In this document: positions 16,922-26,801 of the stretch, piece after piece | Layout: each line of letters starts with the position of its first letter | Position numbering within the stretch: position 1 is the first letter of the stretch | Assembly: GCF_018401815.1 (NCBI RefSeq) | Contig: NZ_JAGYKG010000003.1 | Location: 1 to 64,000, forward strand | DNA: 64,000 nucleotides | Origin: Nonlabens sp. | GTDB taxonomy: Bacteria > Bacteroidota > Bacteroidia > Flavobacteriales > Flavobacteriaceae | Direction of reading: 5' to 3' | The notes under the pieces: generated by a model | Told to the model about the DNA's origin: nothing | The model's input: the letters and a program-made list of their open reading frames with translations, nothing else | The model's database searches: none | Program-made: the position numbers and the translations under genes

Positions 16922-17353
16922 TTAGTGAATCTCTACAACTTCAAGTTCAAAAACCAGGTCTTGTCCTGCTAGTGGATGATTAGCATCTACTATAATGTGA
17001 TCTTCTTCTACTTGTGCAACACGCAATTGTTGTTCTGTACCATCAGGGTTTTTGGACACAAGTCCCATTCCTACCTCAGGGTTAATTTCTTTTGGAAGTT
17101 GAGTCCTTTCTACTTTATGAAAAAGTTCTTCAATAATTTCTCCATAAGCTTCTTCTTTAGGGATTTCAATGGTTTTCTTTTCATTTACTTTCATATCAAC
17201 TAGGCCTTTTTCAAAACCTGGAATCAACGCTCCCTGACCTAATTGAGCTTCTAACGGTTCTCTTTTGGCTGAAGTGTCAAATACTTGTCCGGTTGCTTTT
17301 AATTTTCCTGTGTAATGCACTTTTACAGTGTCATTTGATTTAACTTGACTCAT
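16922..17353 (-). CDS. FKBP-type peptidyl-prolyl isomerase (SlyD-like)
   Basis: A 143-aa cytoplasmic cis-trans prolyl isomerase and chaperone. The FKBP part reads VKVHYTGKLKATGQVFDTS, then LIPGFEKGLVDMKVNEKKTIEIP, interrupted by an insert-in-flap region (YGEIIEELFHKVERTQLP) as in SlyD. It ends HPLAGQDLVFELEVVEIH, the SlyD signature. The His-rich metal-binding tail of enterobacterial SlyD is absent. The start at 17353 (MSQVKSND) is preferred over the 10-residue-longer frame because a good promoter sits at 17381-17409. It is a single-gene unit with its own terminator. Confidence 0.92.
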   Translation of the reverse strand: MSQVKSNDTVKVHYTGKLKATGQVFDTSAKREPLEAQLGQGALIPGFEKGLVDMKVNEKKTIEIPKEEAYGEIIEELFHKVERTQLPKEINPEVGMGLVSKNPDGTEQQLRVAQVEEDHIIVDANHPLAGQDLVFELEVVEIH

Positions 17354-17380
17354 AAAAATTGTTATTTTTTGTATCAGTAA

Positions 17381-17409
17381 CAAAGGTATGGTTTGTAAAT
17401 ACGTATCAA
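17381..17409 (-). promoter_or_regulatory. FKBP gene promoter (Bacteroidota type)
   Basis: On the minus strand TTG (17409-17407), an 18-base spacer and TACCTTTG (17388-17381) match TTG-N17-19-TAnnTTTG exactly. The leader would be about 20-25 bases, which supports the start at 17353. Confidence 0.6.
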
Positions 17410-17616
17410 AGTTTAAGGGACTATAATCCCTTTTATTAAGAAAGGCTTAACGGTTAGAAGATTAAAATCCCTGATTTAATGAGAGAATTGCTATTTAAAG
17501 CAACAAATCTTTACAATGCCAACTGGTTAAAAATGAGTTTCGACTATTTTTTAAAACACGGAGCAGGTTGGTATTGAAAAAGGTAGACAAAATACAGTTG
17601 TTGGATAGGATATTGT

Positions 17617-18843
17617 TTAATTCAAATTTTCCCAAACACTGCCATTCCATAGTCTGACTTTGTTATTACTGCTGTCGTAATAGAGATCTCCTGTCGAAGG
17701 GGTAGTAGGAGCAAGAGCTCTAGGAGTTAAATGTATGATATCGCTTATTTTTAACTCCCCTCTTATTTCTACCTCATCGGTATCAAATTTTCCATAGATT
17801 AAAGGGTCGTCATTGGGATCATTTTGAATAATTAGGGTATTGCTCGCAGTAGTTTCTCCGTTACCAGCTCCAAAACCTATAAAAACATTGTTGTTTCCAG
17901 TATTCCAAGCGCCACTAGTAGCTCCTAAATAAGTATTGGAGTTTCCTGCAGCATTATCCCGTCCGGCTATGGACCCAATAAAAACATTTTCATTTCCTAC
18001 ACTGGAGTTCAAGCCGCTAGCGCTGCCTAGAAAAGTATTGCGCAGTCCCGTGGTGTTAGATTGGCCTGAAGTTTGTCCAAAAAAACTATTTTCAGCACCT
18101 GAAGTGTTCTGGATTCCTGTACGTTCTCCAAAGAAGCTATTTTTAGAGCCATCTAGATTTGATACACCACTTTGAGAACCGAAGAAGCTATTTTTATCTC
18201 CTGTGGTATTGCTTTGACCACTATTAGCACCAAAAAAACTATTATCTAGACCAGAGGTATTAGAGGCACCACTATTAGCTCCTAAAAAGGTAGATCTAGT
18301 CGTAATGGTGTTATCGTTGGCTTCCCCAGCATTTTCGCCAATAAAAACCGATTCTCCTGTGTTTAAAAAATCCAGTTGCCCTTTTTGAGTGAATCTAAAA
18401 AATAGGATGTTATTGGTTTTAACATCTAGATCTTGAGCGTCTGTGGTTCCAATAAAATCCACACCATTGACCGTGCCAGTGTTTCCATTTAAAGTCCAAT
18501 CTTTAGAGGAGGTATCACTGGTCACCAAACGCACCCATTGTGTGCCGTTCCAATAATAAAAACCAGTGGTTACATCGCTTACAGTTGCCGTGTTGTACAC
18601 CAGTAAGCTTTCAATATTTCCATTTACAATGGTCGAAGCGTCATTGGTTCCTGTTAGCGGTAGTCTAGGTATGAGTATTCCAGTGTCTTCAGATACGACG
18701 TCTAATGAGGAAGATCCGCTAGGAGTTGCGGTATTTAAACCTACCTGTCCTGGCAGGCTGCTAGAGCATAGGATCAACAGTAGCCATAGCATGCATCGGA
18801 TTTTAACTTGCATTGGTTGGTAATTACATTTATTTAAGTTCAT
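17617..18843 (-). CDS. secreted repeat protein with 17-residue NSFFG repeats
   Basis: A 408-aa exported protein of unknown function. A hydrophobic segment (MLWLLLILCSSSLPG) acts as signal peptide; the start could be the first Met or the MQVKIR Met 10 codons on. The mature N-terminus resembles Bacteroidota tail-fibre or TMF-type surface proteins (VGLNTATPSGSSSLDVVS, then YYWNGTQWVRL). About residues 170-330 are imperfect 17-residue repeats built on NSFFGxxSGxxNTTGxx, with variants NTFLG, NVFIG and NTYLG, suggesting a beta-helical stalk like Hep/Hag repeats. The C-terminus (TGDLYYDSSNNKVRLWNG) is nearly the same as that of the large protein just upstream. The two genes are 11 bases apart and cotranscribed. 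Confidence 0.75.
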   Translation of the reverse strand: MNLNKCNYQPMQVKIRCMLWLLLILCSSSLPGQVGLNTATPSGSSSLDVVSEDTGILIPRLPLTGTNDASTIVNGNIESLLVYNTATVSDVTTGFYYWNGTQWVRLVTSDTSSKDWTLNGNTGTVNGVDFIGTTDAQDLDVKTNNILFFRFTQKGQLDFLNTGESVFIGENAGEANDNTITTRSTFLGANSGASNTSGLDNSFFGANSGQSNTTGDKNSFFGSQSGVSNLDGSKNSFFGERTGIQNTSGAENSFFGQTSGQSNTTGLRNTFLGSASGLNSSVGNENVFIGSIAGRDNAAGNSNTYLGATSGAWNTGNNNVFIGFGAGNGETTASNTLIIQNDPNDDPLIYGKFDTDEVEIRGELKISDIIHLTPRALAPTTPSTGDLYYDSSNNKVRLWNGSVWENLN

Positions 18844-18854
18844 AATTTATGGTA

Positions 18855-21800
18855 TTAATTAAGTGATTCCCAAACAGTACCCGTCCAAACTTTTAGTTTA
18901 TTATCTCTGGAGTCGTAATACATATCTCCTGTATTAGCTGTTGATGGGATTTGAGTTTTAGGAGATAGGTTTAATTTATTTTGTATGATCAATCTTCCAT
19001 TAATCTGAAGCGAATTTGCTTGAAAATCTCCAATAATAAGAGACGCATTTAGGTTGTCATTTTGAAGTACAAAAAGATCGTTAGCGCCAGTTATCAAACC
19101 ATCTGCATGGTGACCAATAAAGATATTGCCCTGACCTGTATTGGTAACGCCCGAATAACTTCCTAAAAAAGTATTGTGATCAGAAGTGGTAGTTGCCACG
19201 CCAGCGTTCTTGCCAATAAAGACATTGTAATTCCCTGTGGTTAAAGCAAAACCGCTATTTTCTCCTATAAATAAGTTGTGATTCCCAGTGACATTAGATA
19301 GGCCTGCAGCATTTCCAAAGAAGTTGTTGTACACCCCTTTTGTGTTTTGATTCCCACTGCGTTCACCGAAGAAGCTATTACCACCAATACCACATGCTGT
19401 CAAGTGGACTACTGTAGGAAGGTCGTTGTAGATCGTAGAACCAGAAAGATCCGTTACAGTTTGGGCACTACTTGTTCCTTGAACAGTCGCTTGGTTGGTT
19501 ATAAAACCTGTGGCAATATTTGTTGGATGAATAGTATAAGTGGCCGTATAGACCCAAATTTCTGTTGTATCTAACTCGCCATTTCCATTGGTGTCCCCAT
19601 TACTATAACTTATAACAGGTAATTCAGCATCTGTAAGGCTTACTGCTGTTAAATTAGTGTTGCCAAGGTTGGTCACTTCAAAAGTATAAGTAACTGTCTC
19701 AGAGGCATCGGCACATCCGTTGCTATTGGTATCAATAAAAGCTGCTGTTTGCACCAACGCAATGTTTGTTACTAGCACACTAAGCGTTCCCGATTGTACT
19801 TCTCGTGCACAAACATAATCCACATGTGTAATGACTACAACATATTGTTGACCGTCTAAAGCTTCGGTTGCGATAAGGTCTAAACTGGCATTAGTTTCTC
19901 CAAATATGGCGGTACCACCTGTATCAGGATTGCCTAGATACCACTGATATCTGATCCCCGCGTTGGCATTACCTAGTGAGGTATAACTAGGTGTTGTGGT
20001 TGGCGCATTACCTATAAAGGTAGTGGTCTCGTCTCCGCGAGCACTAACGCTAAAGCTTACGGCATCACCGTTGTTTGCCGTTTGGTTGGTTGTTGCACTT
20101 GTTATTTGAAGTCGAGTAGCTATGTATTCATTGCCGGTAATACCATTGTAACCACCTGTGCCGCCGATAACAAGACCGTTAGCGTCAAAACCAGTACCGT
20201 CTAAAATACCGTCATTATTAGCATCTATCCCTCCTGATTCCACTACATCATAGCAGCCATCGTTATCAGAGTCAAGATCTAAGGAATCGATAATACCGTC
20301 TAAATCGGTATCTCCTACCGTTTGTTCTATTTGAAAAGTCAGATCTCCATCATTATCTCCATAAAAATCATCAGCAAAAACAACATAGATCTCCCCTGAA
20401 GTTGCTGGAGTAAAAGAAAGGGTGTTGTTAACCGCAAAAACTTCTCCTAATAGTTCATCCACTCCTGGGTCGTATTGCCCGTTTCCGTTGGTGTCCACCA
20501 TACCTAAAAACCTCAAGCGGTTGGTGTAATCTGCAGCTACTAAATTGGCAAATGGAAGATTCACTGATGTATTGGGATTTCTAACATGGTTATTTGCATT
20601 ATCTCTGTAGTAATTTCCATCTAAATCTACCCACCTGCGGTCGGCACTCTGATCAAAAAAATACTTTAAAATAGACTGACCACTATAAGGTCCACCACTG
20701 ACTATGGCACTGCCTATGGATGAAGTAGGGGAGGTAAATCGGATGGTAATACCCGCGGTGATAGAAACACCAGAAGATTGCCATGCCTGGGTAGCTGTAT
20801 TGAAGCTCGAAGATGTGGAAAGCACAACCACTTGATTTTCATTAACGTCTAGTATACCATCATTGTCGTCGTCTAAATCACAAATATCAGAAATACCATC
20901 TCCATCAGTGTCAAGATTGTTTGAAATAGCAGCGTCACATTCATTATTTGAAGCATCACGATAATCGTAATCAATAGTTAGTGCGATGGCATTACCACCG
21001 CCTGGATTCACATCGTTATCACTGTCTAATAAGGTGAATAAGCCACCGGTATAAGCGTTTCCATTGACGTCGTTATAATTGTCTATGGATTCTGAATCGT
21101 CCGAAAGGCCATTAGCGCCTACTCCATTTGTAGGGATAGGTGTGTTGGTAAAACTTTCTACTCTATCATTAATCCCATCGTTGTCGGTATCAGTGTCGAG
21201 GTAGTCCATTTCATCAGTACCATCTGTATTTACAGGGATTAAACCAATAGAGCCTGTGCCATCTGAGTTTCCGTTTGGTGTGGCATCATAGGCGTTATCA
21301 AGCCCATCATGATCATCATCAAGACCTGTAGGAGGAATGTATCCTGCGGTGGTTTGTGCTTCTATGTTGTCTGGAATACCGTCGTTGTCGGAGTCCAGGT
21401 CAATACTGTTTTTGATGCCATCGTTATCTGAGTCTTTCGATAATGGCAAGCTACACGCATCGGCTATACGAATACTGTGGTTATTAGTACTACCTCCAGT
21501 AGACGCGGTAAATCCAAAATGCACATTTGATTCTCCTGCAAAGAAATTGGTGATTAAATCAGCAGTGTAAGCATCGCTGTAAAGGTTATCAAATAAGTAA
21601 GAAAGTGTTTGGGTGGTGGCATTCCACGAGATAACTATAGTGTGCCATTGTCCATCTTCTATGTTACCTGAAGCTCCTAAGGTTACATTTGGTCTTAATA
21701 TAGCAGTTGGAGAAGTCTGATCTGAATCCCAGAAGCTTGCATGATCTGCAGCGATCTCAGGAAGGGAAGTATTAGAATTGTCGAAGGTGTCGAATTCCAT

Positions 21801-24002
21801 AACAATACCATTTTGAATGCCTCCAGCACCAATCGCATTTCCTGGTAGACCAACAGCATTAGTGCCTAAAGGGTCGTTGTGAAAGGTAACCGTTATGCCG
21901 TCAGCTCCATTATTAGTAGTTCCAAAATTTGCCTCAAAACTTAAAGTAAAACTTTCATTAAAATTGATTCTGCCAAAAGACCAAGCCTGTCCGCTTTGAT
22001 TGTTTAGATTGGGGGTAAGTTGAAACTCGTTGGCTGAAGTTTCTGAAGCGTCTCCTGTAATATTTAAGTATTCTGAAACGTTGCCAAGCAACTCTTTTTC
22101 TCGACAATCTACGATGCCATCATTGTCATCGTCTATATCGCAAATATCAGAGACACCATCTCCATCGGTATCTACATTTCCAGAGGCAATAGGGTCGCAG
22201 GGGTCAGGGCAGTTTGCATCTTGTACAGCATTATTCTGGCTACTCCCTACAGGTTGACCACTTCCAGTGGCTATGGTTGGAACTCCATTGGCATCTACTC
22301 CACCTACAAGCATGTCGTTAGCATCAGTGTTGGCGGTAGTAAAATTTGCTCCTCCTTCAATTGCATCACTACAGCCATCATTATCTGAGTCGGTATCTAA
22401 ATGATCTGGAATCCCATCGTTGTCGGTATCTTGTCCACTGCATGCAATAGTAATAGATGATCCAAATTGACCGTCTACACTAAATTCAAATAGATGAGGA
22501 TCTTTTCCATCGTCATCTTGTCTACTTCTAATTATTATAGAGGTTATTGGAGCTGAAGAGAATACGTCAAACACTCTGATAACTGGTGAGGCAACCGCAT
22601 CATAGCTCGTGGCATAGGTAGGCCCTACTTGTGTGGCTCCATTAAAAAGCACTACTTCTAACCCTAAATATTTGACTGGGTCATTGCCTTGTTCACTGTT
22701 GCCCCAATAAATACTTATTGGAGTAGCACTAGGTAAGGTGGTCCCAAAATCCAAATGAAGATCGTTGTTTGGTGGATGATGAATTCTACGTCTATTATTA
22801 ACAGCGTTAGCCGTATTGGCATCAAACAAGTCGGTAAAAGTAGCATTCGAAAAATGAGCAGGGAGTCCTCCGATCAGTGTAATAGTAGCGGTAGTTTCTA
22901 CACAACCTTCGGCAGTGTCTAAAATCCCATCATTATCGTCATCTAAGTCACACACATCAGAAACTCCGTCACCATCGGTATCTAAGTTTCCTGAAGCAAC
23001 AGGGTCGCATGGGTCTATTATGGTTTCTGTAAATAAAATTTCTTCTATCCAAGGATCCCATCTTATTGGACCACCACCTACCCAGAGAAGTCTGTAACCT
23101 ATATAGGCAGTTGTATTGCCACTTAGGTTGATTACTTCTTCCTCTGCAGTTACCGTACCCGTCATTGTAATTGTTCCTGTTAGATCAGTATAACTGGCAC
23201 CGTCAAAGCCTTCCACTCGGAATTGTGTCGTTGGGCTTAAAAATGAAGTGTTAGGATTATATGAAGTATCTAATAAAAATCTTAATTCTGTAATAATAGC
23301 GGCCTGATTAAAGCCTATATTAAATATTTCTCTATTAGTACCTGGGTAATTTTGGTTGTTTAAGTAAAAGTTTTGTTGGTTGAGAGTCCCATCGTTTAAG
23401 ACGGCAATGTTACCTGTGCTGCTCAATTCAGTAGTTACTGAGGTAATAGTTGACTGTAGGGTATACTCATAATTTTTAACTTCTAACGGGGTCGCATTTC
23501 CGCCTATTTCTAAAATCCAATCTCCAGTTACACCAGTAAGATTAGTAGAAGCTGCAACTTGGATATGTAGTTCTTTTTCTAGGTAGGTAATTGCTGCTTT
23601 TCCTTTTTCGCCTTGAGCGAAATAGCAACCATAGATGTTAAGGCTCCTTTGTCCTGCAGAGATTTCGTGACCTCTTTGTCCTGCGGCCATTTCCCCAAAG
23701 GGGAAAGAAAAATGAGTTTTTACAAAAGTTGCTATTTCTTCTGCACCTATCCATTTATTATTGATGAACAGTTCTCCTGGGCGGCCATGAGAGAATAGGT
23801 AAAAACCTAATTCATCTTTAGGCAAAGCATTTTGCAATATATGGGTGTCCTTTAGAGCGTTATCTATATGATAATTTGGCACCTTATTGGTGTACTGGTA
23901 AGTAATTGTTGCACTTGAAAAAGCAGTGAATAAAAAAACTGATATTAAGCACCACAACGTTCTACTAATCGTATACTTGAAATAATTTCCCCTCATTATC
24001 AT
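18855..24002 (-). CDS. giant extracellular multidomain protein: DUF4347, thrombospondin type 3 repeats, lectin-like domain, NSFFG repeats
   Basis: A 1715-aa exported protein. After a signal peptide (to about residue 31) comes a DUF4347 domain with the SHG (71-73) and YGC (124-126) motifs, which are comparable in position to the His-Cys dyad of caspase-like folds; activity is not proven. Several calcium-binding thrombospondin type 3 blocks (DTDGDGVSDVCDLDDDNDGI type) separate a discoidin-like beta sandwich and an L-type-lectin-like domain (LSFEANFGTTNNGADGITVTF). A DUF11-like Ig domain (TYTFEVTNLGNTNLTAVSL) follows, then a C-terminal stalk of NSFFGERSG repeats. No T9SS sorting domain is seen. 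A repeat-like segment encoding residues 100-120 is inserted between the SHG and YGC motifs. It is the first gene of a two-gene operon with the smaller repeat protein. Adhesion or surface-matrix roles are guesses. Confidence 0.8.
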   Translation of the reverse strand: MIMRGNYFKYTISRTLWCLISVFLFTAFSSATITYQYTNKVPNYHIDNALKDTHILQNALPKDELGFYLFSHGRPGELFINNKWIGAEEIATFVKTHFSFPFGEMAAGQRGHEISAGQRSLNIYGCYFAQGEKGKAAITYLEKELHIQVAASTNLTGVTGDWILEIGGNATPLEVKNYEYTLQSTITSVTTELSSTGNIAVLNDGTLNQQNFYLNNQNYPGTNREIFNIGFNQAAIITELRFLLDTSYNPNTSFLSPTTQFRVEGFDGASYTDLTGTITMTGTVTAEEEVINLSGNTTAYIGYRLLWVGGGPIRWDPWIEEILFTETIIDPCDPVASGNLDTDGDGVSDVCDLDDDNDGILDTAEGCVETTATITLIGGLPAHFSNATFTDLFDANTANAVNNRRRIHHPPNNDLHLDFGTTLPSATPISIYWGNSEQGNDPVKYLGLEVVLFNGATQVGPTYATSYDAVASPVIRVFDVFSSAPITSIIIRSRQDDDGKDPHLFEFSVDGQFGSSITIACSGQDTDNDGIPDHLDTDSDNDGCSDAIEGGANFTTANTDANDMLVGGVDANGVPTIATGSGQPVGSSQNNAVQDANCPDPCDPIASGNVDTDGDGVSDICDIDDDNDGIVDCREKELLGNVSEYLNITGDASETSANEFQLTPNLNNQSGQAWSFGRINFNESFTLSFEANFGTTNNGADGITVTFHNDPLGTNAVGLPGNAIGAGGIQNGIVMEFDTFDNSNTSLPEIAADHASFWDSDQTSPTAILRPNVTLGASGNIEDGQWHTIVISWNATTQTLSYLFDNLYSDAYTADLITNFFAGESNVHFGFTASTGGSTNNHSIRIADACSLPLSKDSDNDGIKNSIDLDSDNDGIPDNIEAQTTAGYIPPTGLDDDHDGLDNAYDATPNGNSDGTGSIGLIPVNTDGTDEMDYLDTDTDNDGINDRVESFTNTPIPTNGVGANGLSDDSESIDNYNDVNGNAYTGGLFTLLDSDNDVNPGGGNAIALTIDYDYRDASNNECDAAISNNLDTDGDGISDICDLDDDNDGILDVNENQVVVLSTSSSFNTATQAWQSSGVSITAGITIRFTSPTSSIGSAIVSGGPYSGQSILKYFFDQSADRRWVDLDGNYYRDNANNHVRNPNTSVNLPFANLVAADYTNRLRFLGMVDTNGNGQYDPGVDELLGEVFAVNNTLSFTPATSGEIYVVFADDFYGDNDGDLTFQIEQTVGDTDLDGIIDSLDLDSDNDGCYDVVESGGIDANNDGILDGTGFDANGLVIGGTGGYNGITGNEYIATRLQITSATTNQTANNGDAVSFSVSARGDETTTFIGNAPTTTPSYTSLGNANAGIRYQWYLGNPDTGGTAIFGETNASLDLIATEALDGQQYVVVITHVDYVCAREVQSGTLSVLVTNIALVQTAAFIDTNSNGCADASETVTYTFEVTNLGNTNLTAVSLTDAELPVISYSNGDTNGNGELDTTEIWVYTATYTIHPTNIATGFITNQATVQGTSSAQTVTDLSGSTIYNDLPTVVHLTACGIGGNSFFGERSGNQNTKGVYNNFFGNAAGLSNVTGNHNLFIGENSGFALTTGNYNVFIGKNAGVATTTSDHNTFLGSYSGVTNTGQGNIFIGHHADGLITGANDLFVLQNDNLNASLIIGDFQANSLQINGRLIIQNKLNLSPKTQIPSTANTGDMYYDSRDNKLKVWTGTVWESLN
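23646..23707 (-). repeat. repeat-like insert inside the DUF4347 domain
   Basis: On the minus strand a CCCCTTTGGGG palindrome is followed by two direct copies of CTGC(A/G)GGACAAAG-like sequence. They encode FGEMAAGQRG and EISAGQRS. The segment falls in a normally short variable region and keeps the frame open, as expected of a spread repeat tolerated in a coding region. Confidence 0.45.
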
Positions 24003-24042
24003 AAATTATGGATTCCTTAAACTCTGAAATTGAGAATTTTAG

Positions 24043-24067
24043 CAAAAATACTTTTTTTATTATCCAA
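24043..24067 (-). promoter_or_regulatory. possible promoter of the giant-protein operon
   Basis: TATTTTTG (24050-24043 on the minus strand) is an exact -7 box 40 bases upstream of the ATG. The only nearby TTG (24067-24065) gives a short 14-base spacer, so the -33 element is doubtful. Confidence 0.35.
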
Positions 24068-24242
24068 GTATAGGGTTCATTACATTTATTTACCTTTAAA
24101 AAGGTGTATTTCAACGATTTTAACAGTAATTAAATGAAAAAATTATCAATTGTTAATAAAATAAAGGTATTTAATGCTTTTAAATTAACCGTTAGTCAAT
24201 TATTCTATATTTAGAAGGATCCTAGAGGTTGGAGGTTGTTTT

Positions 24243-24256
24243 GCTTTCGCGAAAGC
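24243..24256. repeat. iterated palindrome, copy 5
   Basis: GCTTTCGCGAAAGC in the 376-bp divergent region between the giant-protein gene and typA, about 70 bases upstream of the typA promoter. The rest of that region is AT-rich with no gene. Confidence 0.9.
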
Positions 24257-24324
24257 AGTATTCCCAAATGAGCCTATTGAAAATCAGATAGTTGGTGATA
24301 ACGATCATTTAACGCAACAAAGTG

Positions 24325-24353
24325 TTAAAAACCAATAAATAAGAGTATTTTTG
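24325..24353 (+). promoter_or_regulatory. typA promoter (Bacteroidota type)
   Basis: TTA (24325-24327), an 18-base spacer and an exact TATTTTTG box (24346-24353). The leader would be about 18-20 bases to the ATG at 24379. Confidence 0.5.
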
Positions 24354-24378
24354 CAGCCGCTTAGAAGCATTTTTTTTT

Positions 24379-26184
24379 ATGAAAGATATTAGAAACATCG
24401 CGATTATTGCTCACGTAGACCACGGTAAGACTACGTTAGTAGACAAGATTTTACACCATTGTGAAACCTTCCGTGAGAATGAAACTACCGGAGATTTAAT
24501 TCTTGATAACAACGATATTGAACGAGAACGCGGGATTACCATCCTCGCAAAGAACGTATCAGTAATGTACAAAGGTACCAAGATCAATATTATTGATACT
24601 CCTGGTCACGCCGATTTTGGTGGTGAGGTAGAACGTGTATTGAACATGGCTGATGGGGTACTACTTTTAGTAGATGCTTTTGAAGGTCCAATGCCACAAA
24701 CTCGTTTTGTATTGCAAAAAGCAATCGACTTGGGATTAAAACCATGTGTAGTAGTTAATAAAGTCGATAAAGAAAATTGTACTCCAGAGGAGGTACATGA
24801 GTCTGTTTTTGACTTGATGTTTGAACTAGGTGCTGAAGAGTGGCAACTTGACTTTCCTACTGTTTACGGTAGTGCAAAGAACAACTGGATGTCTGACGAC
24901 TGGAAGAATGAAACCACTGATATCGAGCCTTTATTAGATATGGTGATTGAGCACGTGCCTGCTCCTAAAGTAGAAGAAGGAACAACTCAATTATTGATTA
25001 CTTCTTTAGATTTCTCTAATTATACTGGACGTATTGCAATAGGTCGTATTAAAAGAGGATCTATTAAGGAAGGTCAAAACGTATCTTTATGTAAGCGTGA
25101 CGGTTCCATAACCAAAACTAAAGTTAAAGAAGTTTATGTCTTTGACGGTATGGGAAAAGCCAAAGCAGAAGAAGTAATGGCTGGTGATATTTGTGCCATT
25201 GTAGGACTAGAAGGTTTTGAAATAGGGGACTCTGTTGCCGATTTTGAGAACCCTGAATCCATGCCTACTATTGCTATAGATGAGCCTACGATGAGTATGC
25301 TATTTACTATTAATGATTCTCCTTTCTTTGGTAAGGATGGTAAATTTGTGACTTCACGTCACATTAATGACCGTTTAACTAAAGAATTAGAAAAAAACCT
25401 TGCCCTACAAGTACATGATACTGGTAGTGCAGATAAATTCATGGTTTATGGACGTGGTGTGTTGCACCTTTCTGTATTGATCGAAACGATGCGTCGTGAA
25501 GGTTATGAAATGCAAATAGGACAGCCACAAGTTATTATCAAAGAAATAGACGGTGTTAAATGTGAGCCTATTGAAGAGCTTACCATAGATTTACCTGAAG
25601 AAGTAAGTGGTAAAGCGGTTGAAATGGTTACTTTAAGAAAAGGAGAAATGACTAGTATGGGGCCTAAAGGGCAACGTATGGTGTGCGAATTTAAGATTCC
25701 ATCTCGTGGGATTATCGGGTTGCGTAATCAATTGATTACAGCTACTGCTGGAGAGGCAATCATGAACCATCGTTTTATAGGTTTTGAACCTTTTAAAGGA
25801 GAAATTCAAGGACGTATCAATGGCTCTATGATTTCTATGGAAAAAGGAACGTCCATTCCTTATTCTATGGATAAACTGCAAGATCGTGGTAAATTCTTTA
25901 TTTACCCAGGTGAAGAGATTTATGGTGGTCAGGTAGTAGGAGAAAATTCTAGACCAGATGATTTAGCGATCAACCTTACAAAAACGAAGAAACTTTCTAA
26001 CGTGCGAAGCTCCGGTAATGATGATAAAGTAAAGATCGCACCGCCGGTTAAATTTACTTTAGAAGAAGCATTGGAATACATACAAAAAGATGAGTATGTT
26101 GAAGTGACTCCAAATCACTTAAGATTGCGCAAAATTATTCTTGATGAAGGAATGCGTAAACGTGCAGGAAAACAACTTTCTTAA
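24379..26184 (+). CDS. typA: ribosome-associated GTPase TypA/BipA
   Basis: A 601-aa translational GTPase that binds the 70S ribosome and helps 50S assembly and stress adaptation. G motifs are [10 protein letters not shown] (11-20), the effector [19 protein letters not shown] and NKVDK. EF-G-like domains II, III and V follow, with the BipA-specific C-terminal domain ([30 protein letters not shown]). Full length. It has its own promoter and a strong terminator, so it is monocistronic. Identification is firm. Confidence 0.98.
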   Translation: MKDIRNIAIIAHVDHGKTTLVDKILHHCETFRENETTGDLILDNNDIERERGITILAKNVSVMYKGTKINIIDTPGHADFGGEVERVLNMADGVLLLVDAFEGPMPQTRFVLQKAIDLGLKPCVVVNKVDKENCTPEEVHESVFDLMFELGAEEWQLDFPTVYGSAKNNWMSDDWKNETTDIEPLLDMVIEHVPAPKVEEGTTQLLITSLDFSNYTGRIAIGRIKRGSIKEGQNVSLCKRDGSITKTKVKEVYVFDGMGKAKAEEVMAGDICAIVGLEGFEIGDSVADFENPESMPTIAIDEPTMSMLFTINDSPFFGKDGKFVTSRHINDRLTKELEKNLALQVHDTGSADKFMVYGRGVLHLSVLIETMRREGYEMQIGQPQVIIKEIDGVKCEPIEELTIDLPEEVSGKAVEMVTLRKGEMTSMGPKGQRMVCEFKIPSRGIIGLRNQLITATAGEAIMNHRFIGFEPFKGEIQGRINGSMISMEKGTSIPYSMDKLQDRGKFFIYPGEEIYGGQVVGENSRPDDLAINLTKTKKLSNVRSSGNDDKVKIAPPVKFTLEEALEYIQKDEYVEVTPNHLRLRKIILDEGMRKRAGKQLS

Positions 26185-26206
26185 TTATACTTAAGAAGTA
26201 GTAGGT

Positions 26207-26238
26207 AAAAAAGACTGTCTGAAAAGACAGTCTTTTTT
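26207..26238 (+). terminator. typA terminator
   Basis: A perfect stem AAAAAAGACTGTCT (26207-26220) with its complement at 26225-26238, a GAAA loop and a T tract. It lies 23 bases past the stop. Confidence 0.9.
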
Positions 26239-26286
26239 GTTTAAAAAGCTTTTAGAGTTTGTTGACATTCTTAAAAGTTGCATTTA

Positions 26287-26740
26287 GTTGGCGTTCTCCA
26301 AACCTAAAGGCTGCGAAAACTTCTGTTGTATTAGTAAGGAGTGTGGATTAGAAAGCTCTCCCTTTAGGGCAGGGGAAAAGCATTTAGAGTTCGTTTCCGT
26401 TCCCCATCCCTAAAGGGTGCGGAAACTTCTGTTGTATTAGTATGGAGTGTGGATTAGAAAGCTCTCCTTTTAGGGCAGGGGAAAAGCTTTCGGAGTTCGT
26501 TTCCGTTCCCCAGCCCTAAAGGCTGCGATTCGTTTCCGTTCCCCAACCCTAAAGGCTGCGGAAACTTCTGTTGTAGTAGTAAGGAGTGTGGATTAGAAAG
26601 CTCTCCCTTTAGGGCAGGGGTAAAGCTTTTAGAGTTCGTTTCCGTTTCCCAGCCCTAAAGGCTGCGAAAACTACTATCCTATAGTTTAAGGGGGTGGGTT
26701 ACAAAGTCCCCTGTTAGAGCAAGGGAAAAGCATTAATTTT
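26287..26740. repeat. intergenic tandem array of ~106-bp units
   Basis: Units run 26287-26393, 26394-26499, 26533-26638 and a diverged 26639-26740, with a 33-base partial unit at 26500-26532. Each full unit starts near TTTCCGTTCCCC and ends near AGAGTTCG. Inside each unit a CCCTAAAGG arm pairs with a CCTTTAGGG arm about 50 bases later, so every unit can fold into a long hairpin. Units 1-3 are about 90% alike by eye; unit 4 decays after its first 30 bases. No open reading frame spans it. It lies between the typA terminator and the next gene. Confidence 0.85.
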
Positions 26741-26801
26741 AAATTAGTTTATCAGTTCAAAAAGGTCGCTTCTACTTATCTTAGCGTCTTAATCATTTTA
26801 A

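Noticed and set aside
20200..23000. DNA-level tandem repeats in the giant gene
   Set aside because: The similarity comes from recurring thrombospondin type 3 Asp-rich blocks; codons differ, so it is protein repetition rather than a recent DNA repeat.
26287..26740. CRISPR array
   Set aside because: Whole ~106-bp units are contiguous and similar throughout; there are no short repeats with unique spacers and no cas genes.
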